A DNA stretch of 6,964 bases from Candidatus Parcubacteria bacterium. GTDB taxonomy: Bacteria; Patescibacteriota; Minisyncoccia; Phycocordibacterales; UBA6065. The position numbers were made by a program, and so were the translations under genes. The notes below the pieces were generated by a model. It searched no databases. It saw only the letters and a program-made list of their open reading frames with translations, and was not told the DNA's origin. Positions 5,404 through 6,964 of the stretch are shown here, one piece after another. The stretch lies in the NCBI GenBank assembly GCA_019661795.1, contig JAIFWQ010000017.1:1-6964 (forward strand), read 5' to 3'. The number at the start of each line of letters is the position of its first letter. Within the stretch, counting starts at the first letter, position 1.

Positions 5404-6702
5404 ATGTCCCGCTTTCAACTCATCTTCACCGGAATACTCGTCGTGCTCGGCATCGCAGGGGCCATCGTCTTTGCGGTCTCCAAAAACTCCGGCTCGCAGG
5501 GCGCGCTGGAAGTCGTCATGTGGGGCACGCTCAAGGCCCAGAACGTATCCGAATTCGTCTCGAAAGCGAACGCGGACAACAGGGACACGCTCAACGTGAC
5601 CTATGTCGAGAAAAAGCCGGCGACGTTCGAATCCGAGCTCGTCGCGGCTCTCGCCCGAGGCACAGGCCCTGACATGGTGCTTTTGCCGCAGGACCTCGTC
5701 GTCAAGCAGTTCGACAAATTCTATGTCGTGCCGTTCTCGACCTATTCCGAGCGCGATTTCAAGAATTCGTTCATCCCCGAAGGCGAGCTCTATCTCGTCC
5801 ATGGGGAAGAAGTGAAAGGCGTCGTCGGCTTTCCATTCTCCGTCGATCCTCTCGTCATGTATTGGAACAGGGATATATTCTCGAACGCGGGATTGGCCGT
5901 GCCTCCGAAGTCGTGGACCGAATTCTTCGCCCTCGTGCCTGACCTCACGGCCAAAGACCAGAACGACAACATAACCCGGAGCGCCATCGCGTTCGGCGAA
6001 GCGAGGAACGTCGTTCATTTCAAGGAAGCCCTTTCGCTCCTCGCCCTCCAGGCCGGTACGCCGATCGTCGGCAGGAATAGCCAGGGCGAACTGGCGAGCT
6101 TCCTTTCCATGCGCGGCACCGGCCTCGTTCCGGCGGAAGAAGCCGTATCGTATTTCACCGAATTCTCGAATCCGCTGAAGCCTTCGTATTCATGGAACAG
6201 GTCGCTCCCGGCGGACAAGAGCGCGTTCTCGGCCGGCCGGCTCGCCGTCTATTTCGGTTTCGCGAGCGAGTTGCCGAGCATCCGCGCGGCCAATCCGAAT
6301 CTCGATTTCGACGTGACCGAAGTGCCGCAGACGTCCGGCAAAAGGATGACCTTCGGCAATATGAACGCCATCGCCCTCCTCAAAGCGTCGAAGAATCTCG
6401 CGTCCGCGTACACCGCCGCGGTCACGCTCACGAGCCAGGCGCTCCAGAAGCAGTGGGTCGACATGTCCGGCTTTCCGCCGGTGCGCCGCGACCTCCTCGC
6501 CGCCGTCCCCGGCGACGCCTATCAGGCAGTCTTCTACAAGAGCGCGCTCATATCGAACGCGTGGCTCGATCCGAACAGGGAAGCGACGATGGACGTCTTC
6601 CGCCGGCTCATCGAGAACGTGTCATCCGGCAAGCTGCGCGTCTCCGAATCCGTCGCGGCGGCGAGCCAGGAGATCGACGGCCTTTTGAGAAGCGATATAT
6701 GA
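5404..6702 (+). CDS. Membrane-anchored ABC-type extracellular solute-binding protein
   Basis: The 432-aa product resembles family 1 (sugar-type) periplasmic binding proteins, which capture a ligand outside the membrane and hand it to an ABC importer. An N-terminal hydrophobic segment (residues ~5-25) is followed by LEVVMWGTL (35-43), opening the first lobe. ARGTGPDMVLLPQD is the usual stretch where the ligand-binding lobe begins. The hinge motif MYWNRDIFSNAGL (152-164) is followed by PPKSWTEF. The lipoprotein Cys usual in this family is absent, and I see no Cys in the whole protein, so it is probably held by its uncleaved N-terminal helix. No permease or ATPase gene is in the window and the ligand is unknown. 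The ATG lies nine bases after the methyltransferase stop with only a weak AGAG upstream. The stop codon overlaps the next gene's ATG (ATGA). Confidence 0.87.
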   Translation: MSRFQLIFTGILVVLGIAGAIVFAVSKNSGSQGALEVVMWGTLKAQNVSEFVSKANADNRDTLNVTYVEKKPATFESELVAALARGTGPDMVLLPQDLVVKQFDKFYVVPFSTYSERDFKNSFIPEGELYLVHGEEVKGVVGFPFSVDPLVMYWNRDIFSNAGLAVPPKSWTEFFALVPDLTAKDQNDNITRSAIAFGEARNVVHFKEALSLLALQAGTPIVGRNSQGELASFLSMRGTGLVPAEEAVSYFTEFSNPLKPSYSWNRSLPADKSAFSAGRLAVYFGFASELPSIRAANPNLDFDVTEVPQTSGKRMTFGNMNAIALLKASKNLASAYTAAVTLTSQALQKQWVDMSGFPPVRRDLLAAVPGDAYQAVFYKSALISNAWLDPNREATMDVFRRLIENVSSGKLRVSESVAAASQEIDGLLRSDI

Positions 6703-6964
6703 GATCAATAACGAAATCAGCGGCGGCGTTCGGCATATCTGTTGTCATGGCGGCTTCGGCTGTCGTGGCCGTATTTCCTGCGGCGGCTTTCGCGCAGGCA
6801 GCGTCGGATTCGGGAACAGGTTCTGACAATCCGAAAGCAACGAATTTCCAGCTCGTGCCGTGCACCGGCGTCGTCGATCCGAAAACGGGCAAAGGCGTCG
6901 AATGCGATTTCAATCAGCTCATCGTCGCGTTCAATAGGGCCGTAAAATTCCTTCTCTATCTTTC
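6699..6964 (+). CDS. Secreted small pilin-like protein, cut by window edge
   Basis: Eighty-eight codons are visible. MRSITK precedes a long hydrophobic stretch and a clear signal-peptidase I site, AFA|Q after residue 32. Next come a polar Ser/Gly/Asp linker, NFQLVPCTG (Cys55), VECDFNQL (Cys69), and the start of another hydrophobic segment (IVAFNRAVKFLLYL) at the edge. Signal peptide, LVPC...C, then membrane helices is the layout I know from small type IV secretion pilin/TrbC-VirB2-like proteins of Candidate Phyla Radiation genomes. The two Cys could form a disulfide outside the cell. The ATG overlaps the TGA of the solute-binding protein by ATGA, which suggests translational coupling. The missing C-terminus should contain the rest of one or two membrane helices. 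The gene call is firm; the family call is moderate. Confidence 0.75.
   Translation, partial: MRSITKSAAAFGISVVMAASAVVAVFPAAAFAQAASDSGTGSDNPKATNFQLVPCTGVVDPKTGKGVECDFNQLIVAFNRAVKFLLYL

Noticed and set aside
5257..6018. Leftward 253-codon open frame opposite the methyltransferase and solute-binding protein genes
   Set aside because: It is antisense to two well-supported genes, and its charged, repetitive composition is typical of shadow frames.
1..6964. UGA recoding, as in some Patescibacteria
   Set aside because: TGA ends the DUF1328-like and solute-binding protein genes at sensible lengths, and no conserved domain reads through a TGA.

Overview
The window looks like chromosomal DNA from a moderately GC-rich member of the Candidate Phyla Radiation (Patescibacteria), most likely the Parcubacteria group. 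This is an inference from three things. The gene set is typical: a short ribosomal protein S1, a metal-ligand-less beta-lactamase-fold protein, a compact GyrA, a small SAM methyltransferase beginning FSDPQHNIEQ, and a PC...C pilin-like protein. Genes are tightly packed. Shine-Dalgarno sequences are almost absent: only one of the seven starts has a good one. TGA is used as a normal stop, so this is not a UGA-recoding lineage (Gracilibacteria, Absconditabacteria).

Layout. Positions 1-1154 are read leftwards. They hold the 5' part of rpsA (ribosomal protein S1, cut by the window edge) and, upstream of it, a 60-aa DUF1328-like membrane protein. The two are separated by a strong intrinsic terminator and what looks like a separate rpsA promoter with a leader of about 115 nt. 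Around 1155-1240 two promoters lie back to back. From 1241 everything reads rightwards: an MBL-fold protein without its metal ligands, a 90-aa single-pass membrane protein, then gyrA from its own promoter (2199-2227). A 114-nt branched inverted-repeat element (4737-4850) supplies part of the gyrA stop codon and ends immediately before the next promoter. It is followed by a SAM-dependent methyltransferase, a membrane-anchored ABC-type solute-binding protein, and the start of a secreted, type IV secretion pilin-like protein cut by the right edge.

How the genes relate. rpsA and gyrA are housekeeping genes (translation initiation, DNA supercoiling). The MBL protein and the small membrane protein form a probable two-gene operon of unknown job. 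The methyltransferase, solute-binding protein and pilin-like gene form a second rightward cluster. The last two overlap by ATGA and both encode proteins acting outside the membrane, so they probably belong to an envelope, uptake or secretion locus that continues beyond the window.

The most unusual signals are the branched hairpin element after gyrA, two near-identical leaderless promoter/start modules, and the total loss of metal ligands in the MBL protein. I see no CRISPR array, tRNA, rRNA, insertion sequence or phage gene. All product calls rest on reading motifs by eye, without database searches.
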